DNA of 64,000 nt, taken from NCBI RefSeq assembly GCF_003473485.1, contig NC_053048.1, positions 33,848,755 to 33,912,754 of the forward strand, given 5' to 3'. This stretch comes from Medicago truncatula (taxonomy: Eukaryota > Streptophyta > Magnoliopsida > Fabales > Fabaceae). Shown one piece after another: positions 11,554 to 23,940 of this stretch (its first letter is position 1; every line of letters starts with the position of its first letter). Below the pieces are notes generated by a model. It saw only the letters and a program-made list of their open reading frames with translations, did not search any database and was not told the origin of the DNA. Both the position numbers and the translations under genes were made by a program.

Positions 11554-12817
11554 ATGGCTAGCTCAATGCTTGTTAAGATTACTTGTATGTCTATGCTATG
11601 CTTGGTTTTGGTCATTCCATTATCAAATGCTGGTATGACATGCAATGAAGTGACAGATACTTTATATCCATGTGCTGGGTATGCTACAACACCCGGCGAT
11701 GACCCTCCCCCTGCAGGATGTTGCGGTGGGCTTAAGGATATAAAAGACAAAGCCACAACTACACCTGAGCGTCAAAGTGTTTGCGAGTGCCTCAAAACCA
11801 ATGTGTTACGCATACCTGGAGTCAATCCTGATACTGTTGCTGCCCTCCCTGAGAAGTGTGATGTTCCATTACCCTACCAGATTAAAGCTGATTTTGACTG
11901 TAGCACGTATATCTCTCTCACTCTCAACCCTCTTTTTTCAATTTCATATACAAACATACATACACACATCATACCTTTTTCGGCCTTTTCACTAAGATCA
12001 AATCTAGTATCTGTTCTTATTGGTTTAATATCTGATATGTGGTCTAATGAGTCAAACGATATTAAATTACTTTTTTGAGGGGGAGAAGACACCTCAATAG
12101 TTTGCTGTTGGGCTTCTCATGTGTCGCTCATGCGTTGCACTATTGCATGAGCATGTCACACCCCACAAAAAAAATAAAAAATAAAAATAAAAATACTTAC
12201 ATACATTTATATTTTGTTAAGTAAATACCTTTAGATTAATGGTTTTTGGAATGCCCTTAAATTAATTCCCAGGAAAAAAACCTTAAATAAGTTTCTACAA
12301 AGCACTTGAAAATAATATGCATTCCCTAACTTCTTATAAGTAGTCCATCAAATAGAGATAATATGTGATCTTCTTAAACAAAACATATATCATATGTTTT
12401 ATGAGCTACTTAAAAAAAAATAAAAAATTACATGTTATATTTATATGTTTTAGTAACTTTTTTTAAAAGCAAAAATAGAGTGCATAGACATCCCATAGGG
12501 ATTAAATACCACTTTATTCTCTTAAGCTATTTTAGAAGTTCAATTTGATCCTTTAACTTTAAAACCGGTTAATTTAATCCGTTCACTTATTTTAAAAATT
12601 CAGTTTGGTCCCTTAACTTAAAACCGACCTATTTGGGCCCTTAACTTACGCAAGTAATTAGTGCAACTTGATTCTTTAACTTAAGAAAATATACTATCAT
12701 ATACATCTATTGAGAGACCAAATTGCATTGACTTGCACTTTTCATGTATAATAATAACTAATAGATATGTGAAGAAAACTAATGTCATATTCATTTGCTC
12801 GTTGCAGGGTAAACTAG
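11554..12817 (+). CDS. Type-1 non-specific lipid transfer protein
   Basis: Exon 1 is 11554-11906; the donor is GTATAT and the exon ends two bases into a Thr codon. Exon 2 is 12808-12817 (completes Thr, then Val, Asn, stop) after TTGCAG. The protein is 120 aa. A signal peptide spans about residues 1-26 (MASSMLVKIT...PLSNA). The cysteine pattern is C30-x9-C40-x15-CC-x19-CxC-x22-C102-x13-C116, exactly type-1 nsLTP. TTTPERQ before CxC and PYQI before the last cysteine hold the Arg and Tyr that contact lipid in studied LTPs. The family moves or binds fatty acids and acyl lipids in the cell wall space and includes antimicrobial members. Without splicing the frame would run about 57 residues into the intron to 12078. 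Confidence 0.92.
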
Positions 12818-15800
12818 TTCAGCAGCTTGCAGGGCTTGTGCTTAATGAATGAATAAGTACTTGGTATGTGGTAATAACCGCAACAGAATAAAGGAGATGA
12901 CTTAATTTCTCCGATTGTAACCAAATCCCAACTAGGGATCTCTTTACCATGTATTTGAACAGTGATGAAAATAAACTTTGAAATGTTTAAGCTCAAAATG
13001 TTTCATTATCTTGATTATTACTTTGAATTAGTTAAATTTTACAGTAATTATCACTACAGAGTGTAACCTATGCGATGAATGATTTTAATTACGTTGAGAT
13101 TAATATTTTATTTATTATAATAGGTATACTGTAATTAAAATATAAAATAATTTTAGGCAATTTTTTTGAAAATAGTGATATGTAAAAGATTATCAGTTTA
13201 ATAACTTTATTAATATTGGAGTGAAAAAATAAGGAAAAACAATGGCTATAATAATCTAATTTGGGTGTGTCTAATATCAATCTCTAAATATATCACTATT
13301 ATTTGAGTTAACTAAATATATTAAACTAATCTAAGTTACCTTATTCAATTTTAGATAAACCTCTACAACATAATTGAGTTTTAGTAACATTTTTCAAAAT
13401 GTTACTAAATCCCGAAAGAAAAATGTTATTGATTATATCTAATAACATTTGAACAATTGTTAGATAAAGCCTGTGTTACTAAAGAGTTTCGGTAACAGTT
13501 TTTGGTATTATTAGTAACAAATAAAAAAAATGTTGCATGTTTGAATTTTTTTTATCATCATTAGTAACAATAATAAAATGTTGCCTACTTATAATTTTTG
13601 CAACATGTCGCATAATTATAATTTTTGCTTCACTTCATTCCGATTTGATGAAAAATTCTAAATTGAAAAAAAAAAAAAAAAAAAAAAACTAGCTAAAATT
13701 TGAAGATCAAACTATATTTAGATTCAATACTCCAAATATGTTCTCATAAAACATTTGAAATTAGATTTTATAATGAAAATAAACTATATATGCAACACAA
13801 TTTCAATCAGATACTAAAACTATTACACTTTAGTTTTCATCCAACGAAGCATGTACTCTATAAAATTGCCCTATGCATCGTTCTTATTCTTGCATCCAAA
13901 CTGCGAATCTGAAATGTGAAATTAAAGACTTTGAGTTACCACATCTAATCAAGATTCGTTTGATAAAAAAATTCAAATATGGTTATGCTAAATCAAGCTT
14001 CACTATAAACCATCCAATCAAAAACTTGAAGAAACTTCAAGCAGCCATCACTACCCCTTAGTCCATTAGTTGTGTCAAATTAACCCCAGTCCCATATTAA
14101 GAGATATGAAGTTAAACCAAATTTAACCTAGTACATGCATATTCAGGACATATAAAGTGATTGAGGATTCTTTGTTGTCTTCCATTTAAGACCAAAATAA
14201 TAAAGCATCTTAACAATATGTGCAACATAAGAAAAAATTGCATCATATGAAACAAAATTTGCTATAGATTGAGCCCCTTGAATTTAACAAATGTTCACCT
14301 TAAAGAACAAAAGACATAAAAGTGACAAAGTTCACGTGCAAGATGGAAAAAATTACCTTGTGAGCCAATAACCAAAATACATGACAATAAGCACAAAGGT
14401 GCAAAATAGTTCAGTTTTGAGTAATAACTACATGTTGCAAGTTTTGATACAATTTTTGTGCTGTCAATTGAAACACATTCTTATATTGTATTTGATTATT
14501 TGTTCATCTCACTTTTTTTTTTCCATAGTTGTCAATATTTTTTTCAATGTCTAGTCTCTACTTGGTAAAGTAGTACTTGTATATGGTAGTCCTATGATAG
14601 AATACTTTACATTTTGTTATTGTTCGTCAAATGTCCTCGTGAGTTTAGCTCAGCTGTTAGGATAATACATAATTTATACAAGGTCCAGGAAACTTCTGTT
14701 TGGTGGTTGTTAGTCTGTCTATAAATTTCCTATAACATGAAGAATATATTTCTAATTGACAAGCGATTACTATGAACTGGCCTAAAACACAACTATCTAC
14801 TCACTTAAAATTTACTATGTACACATGAGCTCTTTCCTCTCCAACAGCCACCACTTCAGGCACTAGAGCAACAACAGTTTGGTTCTGCATGCATGACGGA
14901 AACGTGACCAGCTTCTGCACAATCGAGGAATCAATATCCATTTCTTCAATCCAAAGTTTCCAACAATTTTCTTAAGATCGAATCTATAATTCACACCTAA
15001 TTGCAATCCAAACAAACAAATTCCATTCGTTTTTCGGAATTCAAACACCGTAACAAGCATAGTGCAAGAGAATCACATTAATTATGAAAATGCATTAATC
15101 AATCTTGCTTCATTTCATTTATGATCAGTGTCCTTTACGTAGAGTTCGGTTGAAGCATTTTATGAAACAGAAAACAAGTATTGTACTAGGAGGCACATCA
15201 ACAGTAAAATCAAAAGCAAAACAAAACAAAAAGCAACACAATATGCAAAACCACCTCAACTCTACCAATTTTTCAACGTGAAATAGAGCTAGGATATTCT
15301 CCCACCAATCTTCATGATAATTTATACTAAAACCTTATGCGAACTTTCTTTTTTGACAGCAGAAACCTTTGCTAACTTATCAACTCAACAATTACCCTAA
15401 AGTTCATTCGAGAGTAGAAAATGAACACAATTATACCCCAAGAGGAAATGAAAGATTTTCAAATTAGTTTACCCAAGAAGTTGTACGAGTAGTAGAGTTG
15501 AAGTAGGAAAAAACATCCCTAAACTTAGACCTAGTTGGTGAGTTGTTTGCACCACCATTGTTTACATATATTGAGAGCTTGTAGTGTGTTTACTCTGTTG
15601 ATTTTTATTTAATATTAAGAAATTTTTTCTCATAATAAAGACGAGGGTATTTTTGTCCATTCCCATGTTATTTTGTTAATTTGATGACTTGGCGGTGATT
15701 AAGTTGGTCAAAGAAAGAAATTTTAAATGATTAAACAATGCAAGGGTAAATTGTCAGGATTAGCGATTACAAGGACTAATTTTTAAATGACGCCTGATTG

Positions 15801-15900
15801 AAAGGACGAAACACATCATTAAGCCTTATTAATAAAACAGTAATAATATGCCTTATGGTTAATAATATTAAATGTAAAATATGTATTATAACTTATGTAT
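12818..15900. other. Spacer after LTP 11554
   Basis: Holds the LTP 3' UTR (to about 12990, CAGAATAAAGGAGATG), then AT-rich sequence. 13370-13620 repeats words like GTAACA and AATGTTGC, perhaps subterminal repeats of a dead element. Poly-A occurs at 13665-13687. On the - strand 14860-15060 is open in two frames, one reading TFPSCMQNQTVVALVPEVV, without a family I can name. A SINE fragment lies at 14637-14725. Confidence 0.4.
14637..14725 (+). mobile_element. SINE fragment (tRNA-derived family)
   Basis: CGTGAGTTTAGCTCAGCTG matches the A-box head of the SINE copies at 37140 and 39862; the B box is decayed (CAAGGTCCAGGAAACTTC). No flanking duplication is seen. Confidence 0.5.
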
Positions 15901-15922
15901 ATTATTATTATTATTATTATCA

Positions 15923-15981
<59 letters not shown>
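15901..15981. repeat. (ATT)n followed by (AT)n microsatellite
   Basis: ATT units at 15901-15920 give way to about 26 AT units at 15929-15981. The sequence right after reads CCACCCGTGCTGCCGCACAGG, a GC-rich near-palindrome. Confidence 0.9.
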
Positions 15982-15982
<1 letters not shown>

Positions 15983-16559
15983 TAGACTTTCCACCCGTGC
16001 TGCCGCACAGGTCATATACATTCTAGATATAGTAGACAAAAACAAATCTCAATGCATATCAAAGAGAATGAAATATGTGGTCCCAAATATATGCAGATGT
16101 TGGAATTCGAACCTCAGACACCACGCTTATTCACCAAAAAAATATTAATTTTTATCAATCGTGTGTTACTTCATTCTTTTGTTAAAATTATATGTCAATA
16201 TTATATTATTGGTATGTTACTTAATATTTTTCTTTTTTTTTTTGAAAAAATGTTACTTCATTCTTTTGTAAAAATTATATGTTAATGTTATATTATGTAC
16301 CTAAAAATAGTTCATTCTTAACCTGAACATGTAAAATGTTTTATTTAAATAATTTTCCTTTTATCGAATATTTGGCCTTTACCGTAAATGATACCCTTTA
16401 ACTGTTTGTTGAAATGTTTCTTCCACCTGTTTATATAGATTGCAAAATTCAGGTGCATTTTGTGGTAAATATTTAACAAAGAGAGTTCAGTTCTAATTTG
16501 GATGAAAAGTGTAATATTAACAAAAAAAAATGTTGCTATAATCTTTCAAAACCCTTTTA

Positions 16560-19275
16560 TTCCAATAGGGCGATTTGTTTTGTTGAAGAAATAGGGCGAT
16601 TTGTTTTGAAGAAATAGGGGAAATAAAGCGATGCCGATTTGCTTTGTTCATGAAAATAGGAGATTAGGTGTGAGCATTAGCGTTGTTCATGAAAATAGAA
16701 GATTAGGTGTGAGCATTAGGGTTAAAATGGTAAAATTATGCAACAGGGTTTAGGTTAAAATTAGGGCTCATGAAAATATGAGATTAGGTGCGAGCATTAG
16801 GGTTGTTCATGAAAATATAAGATTAGGTGTGAGCATTAGGGTTAAAACGGTAAAATTATGCAACAGGGTTTAGGTTAAAATTAGGGCTCATGAAAATATG
16901 AGATTAGGTGTGAGCATTAGGGTTGTTCATGAAAATATAAGATTAGGTGTGAGCATTAGGGTTAAAACGGTAAAATTATGCAATAGGATTTAGGTTAAAA
17001 TTAGGGCTTACGGGTTACCTTTAATATATAAGAAGATTAGGTGAGAGCAATAGGATTGTTCATGAAAATAGGAGATTAGGTGTGAACATTAGGGTTAAAA
17101 CAGTAAAATTATGCAATAGGGTTTAGGTTAAAATTAGGGCTTACTTATTAACTTTAATATATAAGAAGATTAGGAGAGAGCATTAGGATTGTTCATGAAA
17201 ATAGGAGATTAGGTGTGAACATTAGGGTTAAAACAGTAAAATTATGCAATAGGGTTTAGGTTAAAATTAGGGCTTACATGTTAACTTTAATATATAAGAA
17301 AATTGTTCATGAAAATAGGAGATTAGGTGTGAACATTAGGGTTAAAACAGTAAAATTATGCAATAGGGTTTAGGTTAAAATTAGGGCTTACTTGTTAACT
17401 TTAATATATAAGAAGATTAGGAGAGAGCATTAGGATTGTTCATGAAAATAGGAGATTAGGTGTGAACATTAGGGTTAAAACAGTAAAATTATGCAATAGG
17501 GTTTAGGTTTAAATTAGGGCTTACATGTTAACTTTAATATATAAGAAGATTGTTCATGAAAATAGGAGATTAGGTGTGAACATTAGGGTTAAAACAGTAA
17601 AATTATGCAATATGATTTAGGTTAAAATTAGGGCTTACATGTTAACTTTAATATATAAGAAGATTGTTCATGAAAATAGGAGATTAGGTGTGAACATTAG
17701 GGTTAAAACAGTAAAATTATGCAATATGATTTCGGTTAAAATTAGGGCTTACGGGTTACCTTTAATATATAAGAAGATAAGAAGATTAGGTGAGAGCAAT
17801 AGGATTGTTCATGAAAATAGGAGATTAGGTGTGAATATTAGGGTTAAAACAGTAAAATTATGCAATAGGGTTTAGGTTAAAATTAGGGCTTACATGTTAA
17901 CTTTAATATGTAAGAAGATTGTTCATGAAAATAGGAGATTAGGTGTGAACATTAGGGTTAAAACAGTAAAATTATGCAATAGGATTTAGGTTAAAATTAG
18001 GGCTTACTTGTTAACTTTAATATATAAGAAGATTAGGAGAGACCATTAGGATTGTTCATGAAAATAGGAGATTAGGTGTGAACATTAGGGTTAAAACAGT
18101 AAAATTATGCAATAGGGTTTAGGTTAAAATTAGGGCTTACTTGTTAACTTTAATATATAAGAAGATTAGGAGAGAGCATTAGGATTGTTCATGAAAATAG
18201 GAGATTAGGTGTGAACATTAGGGTTAAAACAGTAAAATTATGCAATAGGGTTTAGGTTTAAATTAGGGCTTACATGTTAACTTTAATATATAAGAAGATT
18301 GTTCATGAAAATAGGAGATTAGGTGTGAACATTAGGGTTAAAACAGTAAAATTATGCAATAGGGTTTAGGTTAAAATTAGGGCTTACTTGTTAACTTTAA
18401 TATATAAGAAGATTAGGAGAGAGCATTAGGATTGTTCATGAAAATAGGAGATTAGGTGTGAACATTAGGGTTAAAACAGTAAAATTATGCAATAGGGTTT
18501 AGGTTTAAATTAGGGCTTACATGTTAACTTTAATATATAAGAAGATTGTTCATGAAAATAGGAGATTAGGTGTGAACATTAGGGTTAAAACAGTAAAATT
18601 ATGCAATAGGGTTTAGGTTAAAATTAGGGCTTACTTGTTAACTTTAATATATAAGAAGATTAGGAGAGAGCATTAGGATTGTTCATGAAAATAGGAGATT
18701 AGGTGTGAACATTAGGGTTAAAACAGTAAAATTATGCAATAGGGTTTAGGTTAAAATTAGGGCTTACATGTTAACTTTAATATATAAGAAGATTGTTAAT
18801 GAAAATAGGAGATTAGGTGTGAACATTAGGGTTAAAACAGTAAAATTATGCAATATGATTTAGGTTAAAATTAGGGCTTACATGTTAACTTTAATATATA
18901 AGAAGATTGTTCATGAAAATAGGAGATTAGGTGTGAACATTAGGGTTAAAACAGTAAAATTATGCAATATGATTTCGGTTAAAATTAGGGCTTACGGGTT
19001 ACCTTTAATATATAAGAAGATAAGAAGATTAGGTGAGAGCAATAGGATTGTTCATGAAAATAGGAGATTAGGTGTGAACATTAGGGTTAAAACAGTAAAA
19101 TTATGCAATAGGGTTTAGGTTAAAATTAGGGCTTACATGTTAACTTTAATATGTAAGAAGATTGTTCATGAAAATAGGAGATTAGGTGTGAACATTAGGG
19201 TTAAAACAGTAAAATTATGCAATAGGATTTAGGTTAAAATTAGGGCTTACTTGTTAACTTTAATATATAAGAAGA
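16560..19275. repeat. Tandem-repeat array, ~114-133 bp units, telomere-like motif
   Basis: About 20 head-to-tail units start around 16640 and stop abruptly at 19275. A typical unit reads TTCATGAAAATAGGAGATTA, then GGTGTGAACATTAGGG, TTAAAACAGTAAAATTATGC, AATAGGGTTTAGG, TTAAAATTAGGGC and TTAACTTTAATATATAAGAAG. Spacing between starts alternates mainly between 114 and about 133 bases, the longer form carrying TAGGAGAGAGCATTAGGA. Left units (16683-17040) are more diverged, about 120 bp, and lack part of the unit. AATAGGGTTTAGGTT resembles the plant telomere repeat. The array has no coding role; open frames in it are a by-product of the repeat. Confidence 0.93.
17060..19272. repeat. Higher-order duplication inside the array (offset 1243 bp)
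   Basis: Roughly 17060-18029 and 18303-19272 match base for base apart from a few changes (for example TTCATG to TTAATG at 18793), with a constant offset of 1243. Rare variants such as ATATGATTTCGG and AAGAAGATAAGAAGATTAGG occur in both copies at the same place. Confidence 0.85.
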
Positions 19276-19675
19276 TATATGTTTTTTCGGCTGAAAAAGT
19301 TCTACGCAAAAGCATACATATAATTTTTTTAAAATTTTGGTGGCGTTAGCGTGGGCCCTCCTCTCACGAAAAATCCATGTACTTTGCTGCGGATAGGCTT
19401 CCCCACGCAAATACCTTTTCTTTTTGAGCTTGGCTTTTGGGCGGACTGAGAGTCCCACGCAAATGCCACTTTTAGCCAGCTTGCAGCATGACATCTGAGG
19501 CGGCTGATATCCCATGCAAATACTTAATTGGGTTTTGATGCGGCCAGTTCCGCCGCAACATTTTTCGAGGGTGGTTTTTGCTAGGGCTAATTTCCGCCGC
19601 AAAATGCTATTTGCGTGGGCTTTTTTATCCGTTGCGATTTGTCCCACACAAAATCCATAAATTCTTGTAGTGGAT
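19276..19675. mobile_element. CACTA element right end with subterminal repeats
   Basis: Ends AAATTCTTGTAGTG, the reverse of CACTACAAGAATTT, which is the CACTA terminus. The preceding 350 bases carry repeated GC-rich words (GCGTGGGC, CCACGCAAATGCC, CCGCCGCAA), as in CACTA subterminal regions. No left terminus was found nearby, so this is probably a fragment. An open frame on the - strand (19240-19647) is a product of these repeats. Confidence 0.6.
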
Positions 19676-19789
19676 GCGGTTACATTTTCTCACAAGAAAA
19701 GGTATCAACAACTACCACTCATCTTTCTCCATCTCATGCATTATCACGATGAATGAAGGCAACGACTATATTTTTTAAATCAATCCTTT

Positions 19790-20225
19790 ATTGTATTTCA
19801 CTCACTGGGATTCGGGTGGGTGTTCTTCTGTTCATTGGAAGAGCCAACATGCATGGAAGCTCTTTTATCATAATAAGAACTTGGGGTCGATTTCTTCGTA
19901 GAGGAGACTGATGTAAGAGAGTTTCTATAATATTTCATTAGCATTTTATTATTTCAGTCCATTTTTGTTATTTATCTGTTTTGTTTTCAGTTTGTTATTT
20001 TTGGCCCATTTGGGTTTTGTTATTTCCCTATTTAAGCTTAACAATTGTAGGTTAAGAGGGAACTTTTATTAATTGAATAATATTTCAGAGAGTTTTCTCA
20101 ATTTCTGGTGGTTTCAGGAACCCTATTTTCACAAGTTTGTCGCTTGCAAACTTGTTTCTTTTCAATCTAGGTTTAACCATTGCTAGGCTACGCATCCGAC
20201 TTCGTCAGTATACATTTGGCTACTG
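19790..20225 (+). mobile_element. LTR-retrotransposon LTR-like remnant
   Basis: Around 19900 a purine-rich tract (GTAGAGGAGACTGATGTAAG) is followed by a TATA-like CCTATTTAAGC, AATTGAATAATATTTC, TTTCAATTTCTGG-type text and a CGCATCCGACTTCGTCAG end. This resembles the 3' part of a Ty3-type element and its LTR. No matching partner or target duplication is visible. Confidence 0.35.
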
Positions 20226-20280
20226 CAAATAAGATATACATTTTTTGTTTTTAGGAATTTTTAAAACTTTTGATACAAGA

Positions 20281-20905
20281 TGAATCAAGATTGGAAGCCA
20301 AAAGTAGATACAATTTTCGGTAGCTTTGAAGATGCTTGGGAGTTATGGAAAACTTATAGTGGTAAGGTTGGATTTGGAGTGAGGAAAGATTATACACACA
20401 GGAGCAAGGATGGTTCAATTTCTTCTTGTAGGTTCGTTTGCTGCAAAGAAGGCATACGAAAGCCAAACAAGCGAGATCATAAAACAAAGAATTCAAGACT
20501 AGAAACCAGAACAAATTGTGAAGCAAGATTATGACTTAAGAATGTGGATGGAAAATTAATGTTACTTGATTTTGTGGAAGACCACAACCACGAGTTACAT
20601 TTGCTAGAAACAACTCATGTTGTCTTCTCAACGAAAGGTTATTGAAATTCAATGTCAACAAATTGAACTAGCTGATATAGTGCCGGTGTACAACAAAGGA
20701 AATTGTTTGATTTACCGAGTAAAGGAGTAGGAGGTAGGACTAACTTAGGTTTTATTCGTCTTGATCAAAAGAATTATCTTCGGAAAAAAAGAGAAAGAAG
20801 TTTGGTACAACGGGAGGACGACTATTTACTGCAATACTTTTAAAGAAAGTCAAAACATTGTGTCTTAGCAATAATTGGGTACAAAAAGTCATTCTTTTTC
20901 TTTGA
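20281..20905 (+). pseudogene. FAR1/FHY3-like gene fragment, broken
   Basis: The first part (from ATG 20281) reads DWKPKVDTIFGSFEDAWELW, then YSGKVGFGVRKDYTHRSKDG and FVCCKEG, the N-terminal FAR1 DNA-binding domain pattern. A stop follows at about 20532, and the next frame continues with LMLLDFVEDHNHELH, the HNH-type end of that domain. Further on NLGFIRLDQKNYLRKKRER matches the FAR1 linker, after more stops. FAR1-type proteins are transcription factors derived from Mutator transposases. This copy is truncated and has several frame breaks, so it is dead. Confidence 0.8.
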
Positions 20906-21627
20906 TCACTAATAGGCATCTCCGTAAAACATATAAAAGTCAATTGTATTGCTAAGTATAAGAAGGGTGTTAATATAAAAGGATTGTTCTCTTTAGGACC
21001 CGTAAGAAGGGTTTTTCCTGACGAGCCAAGAAGGTGAAGGGAGATTTTATTGGAGTTTTTTTTTCCCTTTTGTTTTCATATGTTTTTACCATTAAAGTAG
21101 ATTCTATTTGATGTATATCGGAAACCAAATGTGAGCATCTATCTTAACGAACATGCCAACCTTATTCTATAATGTTCTTGAAGTCTAATAATACCTTTAG
21201 CTAGAGCTAACTTGGTCTTCAATTTAAGGTATCTCAAAAGTTACTTAAAAGTTCGATCAGACACTCTTGTGGAAATCATGTCACCTATTTTGTGGAGAAT
21301 TTGTTTATGACAAAACAAAACATTTAAAAGTGTATGTGTGTGTATATCTATATCTATATAGATATATCATTTATTTTTTCATTTTTTAAAAAAATTATGG
21401 TGAAATTAGCACATACAAAATACAGATAAATGTTGTATATAATGTGAGGTTGAACTTGGGTCATAACATATCAAATATCTCAACATTCTTTTATCATCTG
21501 AGTTGTATCAAATATATAAAATCTTATAAATATATAACATTTTATTTAGTTAAAAAATTATTGAACTATAAAAAAATTGACACAATATTTCATATAAACA
21601 TAATTCTAAATTTATGATTTGTATGTT
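20906..21627. other. AT-rich spacer
   Basis: No gene seen. 21340-21370 holds a short self-complementary run (TATCTATATCTATATAGATA). Confidence 0.4.
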
Positions 21628-22374
21628 AGAGTAAATTACACTCCCCTCCCCTCAAAGATGCTTGAATTACACTCCCCTCCCCTCTTATGTTAAAATATAC
21701 ACTCCCCTCCCCTCTTATTCAAAACTTATTTGAATTTTTTTCACTCCCCTCCGCTAAGAGAATCTTGAATTACATTCCCATCCCCTCTTATGTTAAAATC
21801 TACACTTTATTCCCTCAATATTAATTTTTATTTTATTTTTAATAATCTAGCAAAAAAATAATAATCTAACACACTTCGAAAAAAAATAGTATTGTGGGTC
21901 TATTTTAATATAATAAAAATTGAATACATATTTTTCTCTATTTTTTATTCACAATTTCATTAACATGTAGTTTTAAACCCTATTATAAAATATAAACAAC
22001 CAAACTAAAATTAAAATATATGAAAAATTACTAAAGACGATTTAAAAGTTAATTTTATACACTAAATTATAAAATCAATAGCAAAATGTTTAAATTTAAT
22101 TATCATTGACATTTAAATTATAAAGAAATGAATTAATTTTTCTTAAATGGTGGTTTAAAAATGAAATATATCATAAAAATATTTATTTATGTTTAAATAG
22201 ATTAAAGTGTAGTACATAGTTAATTATTAAGAGAGAGTGTTGTAATTCAAGCATCTTATAAGGGAAGAGATTATAAATTTTATTTTTCAGGGGCGGGGAG
22301 TGTATATTTTAACATAAGAAGAGAGAAGAGTGTAATTCAAGCATCTTTAAAGGGAGGAGGGTGTAATTTACTCT
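21628..22374. mobile_element. Non-coding element with ~100-bp inverted ends
   Basis: The left end AGAGTAAATTACACTCCCCT with AAGATGCTTGAATTACACTC and TTATGTTAAAATATACACTC is mirrored at the right end by GAGTGTATATTTTAACATAA, GAGTGTAATTCAAGCATC and GGTGTAATTTACTCT. The C-rich word ACTCCCCTCCCCTC is tandemly repeated in the left arm. The ~550-bp centre is AT-rich without an open frame. Superfamily unknown. Confidence 0.75.
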
Positions 22375-22417
22375 TTTTATTATAGCAGATAATTTTAAAA
22401 ATATTATTTACTGTTTT

Positions 22418-22738
22418 TATGAACTATGGGAATTAATGGTGGAAAGAAACTTTCTATAGAAAGGAATGAAGACGGGGAGTGAAGGAAAACCCGTTGCTCC
22501 TTTTGACATTTCTACTTACAAGGTTGCTATAGAATTCTGAAATTGCACATTGCACGGTTTTGTACTACTATGGATTAAAAATCTCCATAAATGTAAAGAG
22601 ACAATCAATCACGTTAAGTTTTATTCTATCTTCTTATTATTTAATTCACCAAAAAAAAAAATTGATTACGTTAAGTACTCAAATATGCACATGATCTTGC
22701 CAATTAATTCCTTTTCTGTTAATATGGTTGAAAGTTAC
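22418..22738 (+). repeat. Partner of the inverted copy at 7186-7525
   Basis: See shared words at 7186-7525. It directly follows the element at 21628-22374. Confidence 0.7.
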
Positions 22739-23479
22739 TGAATTCTTTCCACATGCATGCAATTTTAACAAATCTCCTCAATTAAGCATTTAATGTGCAA
22801 CTTTCATCTATATAAGTAAAAAATATATTATTAGAATTTAGAAGTACAAGAGGAATTCAACACCCCAATATTATATCAACGTCTCAATACACATACATTA
22901 AGAAAATGGAAAGAAATACCAACATATCTAAATGCTTGTGAGAAATGAGTGAGATGAATGACTGAATCATAATTTAGATACTTATTCTCTCTAATCTCAA
23001 ATATAAACAACAAAAAATCATATTTGATGGTCTCAAACATAAGCAAAGGTTAACTAACTCAACTAATTAAATATTAAAAATGCTAAGATCATCTGCGATA
23101 GAGCTCCTATTTTTGGGTGCTTAAGCCTTAATTGGATCCCAAGCCATCACTAATTATACAATTTATTTAATGTTCTCATTTAACAAAAAACATCTCTCCA
23201 ATCTAAGACCTTCAAAAAAGTTATTAAATCCCATTTAAGCAAATCTCACTTATTAATTATAATGCAGTCTATTACAATGCAATTTTTTCTCTACAATAAG
23301 ATTGTTTGTCAAACATGATGCTAAATAAGTCAACCACACACACCATTGTAAATGAAGGTGTGAAAAAACACAAGAAGATGGTTGAATTGTGTTGGTTTTT
23401 AAGTAAATCCCATTTAAGCAAATCTTCTTGTGTTTTTTCTAAACACAAGAAGATGTTTGTTAAAATTTGAATTATTTTT
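22739..23479. other. Spacer with decayed Harbinger-like sequence
   Basis: 23090-23330 (AAGATCATCTGCGATAGAGC, GGGTGCTTAAGCC, CCCATTTAAGCAAATC) resembles ends of the elements at 41767-42639. CTTCTTGTGTTTTTTCTAAAC and neighbours form a short local inverted repeat near 23355-23450. No gene. Confidence 0.4.
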
Positions 23480-23940
23480 TATAAAAGGGGACAAAGAAAA
23501 AACTCAAAAGGTTTTATAATTAAAGACGGATGTGGTGCATAGGATGAACTGCATTTGACACATGATGTTTTGGACGTCAACATAGCTCAGATTTCAATGA
23601 TAAACCTAATTGAAAGAGAGGGGAGAGTCCAGGGTGTTGAATCTAACACACTCGTTTAATATTCCTTCACCGATCAATTGAATTTAAAAACATAAATTCA
23701 ATTGCAATAGTAACATATTAAATTCACGATATATGGATATACACCAACCAATTTCATGGTTTTGATAAACTTGAAAACCCTTTTTAATAAAATTGAAAAC
23801 CGTTCAAATTAATTGAATTTGTGTGGTCAATTGTCGGAATGCAGAAATCGAGATCGGTGAAAAGGACCCATGCTTCCTTCAATTCTTTGGTTGGAAGAGA
23901 TCCATGGTTAGGACCAAAATATTGTTAAAAATATTCTAAA
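23480..23940 (+). repeat. LTP upstream module, copy 1
   Basis: Carries CACACTCGTTTAATATTCCT, AATTCACGATATATGGATAT, CCAATTTCATGGTTTTGAT, GAATTTGTGTGGTCAATTG, AGAAATCGAGATCGGTGAA and CCATGGTTAGGACCAAAATA in that order. The same order recurs at 37555, 41380, 45110, 47950 and 49830. This copy precedes LTP 24598. Confidence 0.75.

Noticed and set aside
11907..12078. C-terminal extension of LTP 11554
   Set aside because: It reads into the intron; a GT donor follows the last cysteine codons and paralogs agree.
14863..15060. Possible coding exon on the - strand
   Set aside because: Two frames are open and neither matches a family I know; no splice partner found.
15982..16020. GC-rich CCACCCGTGCTGCCGCACAGG as the end of a known transposon
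   Set aside because: No matching second end within the window, so the element cannot be bounded.
17639..19118. Two identical 78-residue open frames 1243 bases apart
   Set aside because: They arise from the satellite unit and its higher-order duplication; no coding evidence.
16560..19275. CRISPR-like array
   Set aside because: Units are contiguous without unique spacers, and the DNA is a plant nuclear genome.
19240..19647. 135-residue open frame on the - strand
   Set aside because: It overlaps CACTA subterminal repeats and has no known domain.
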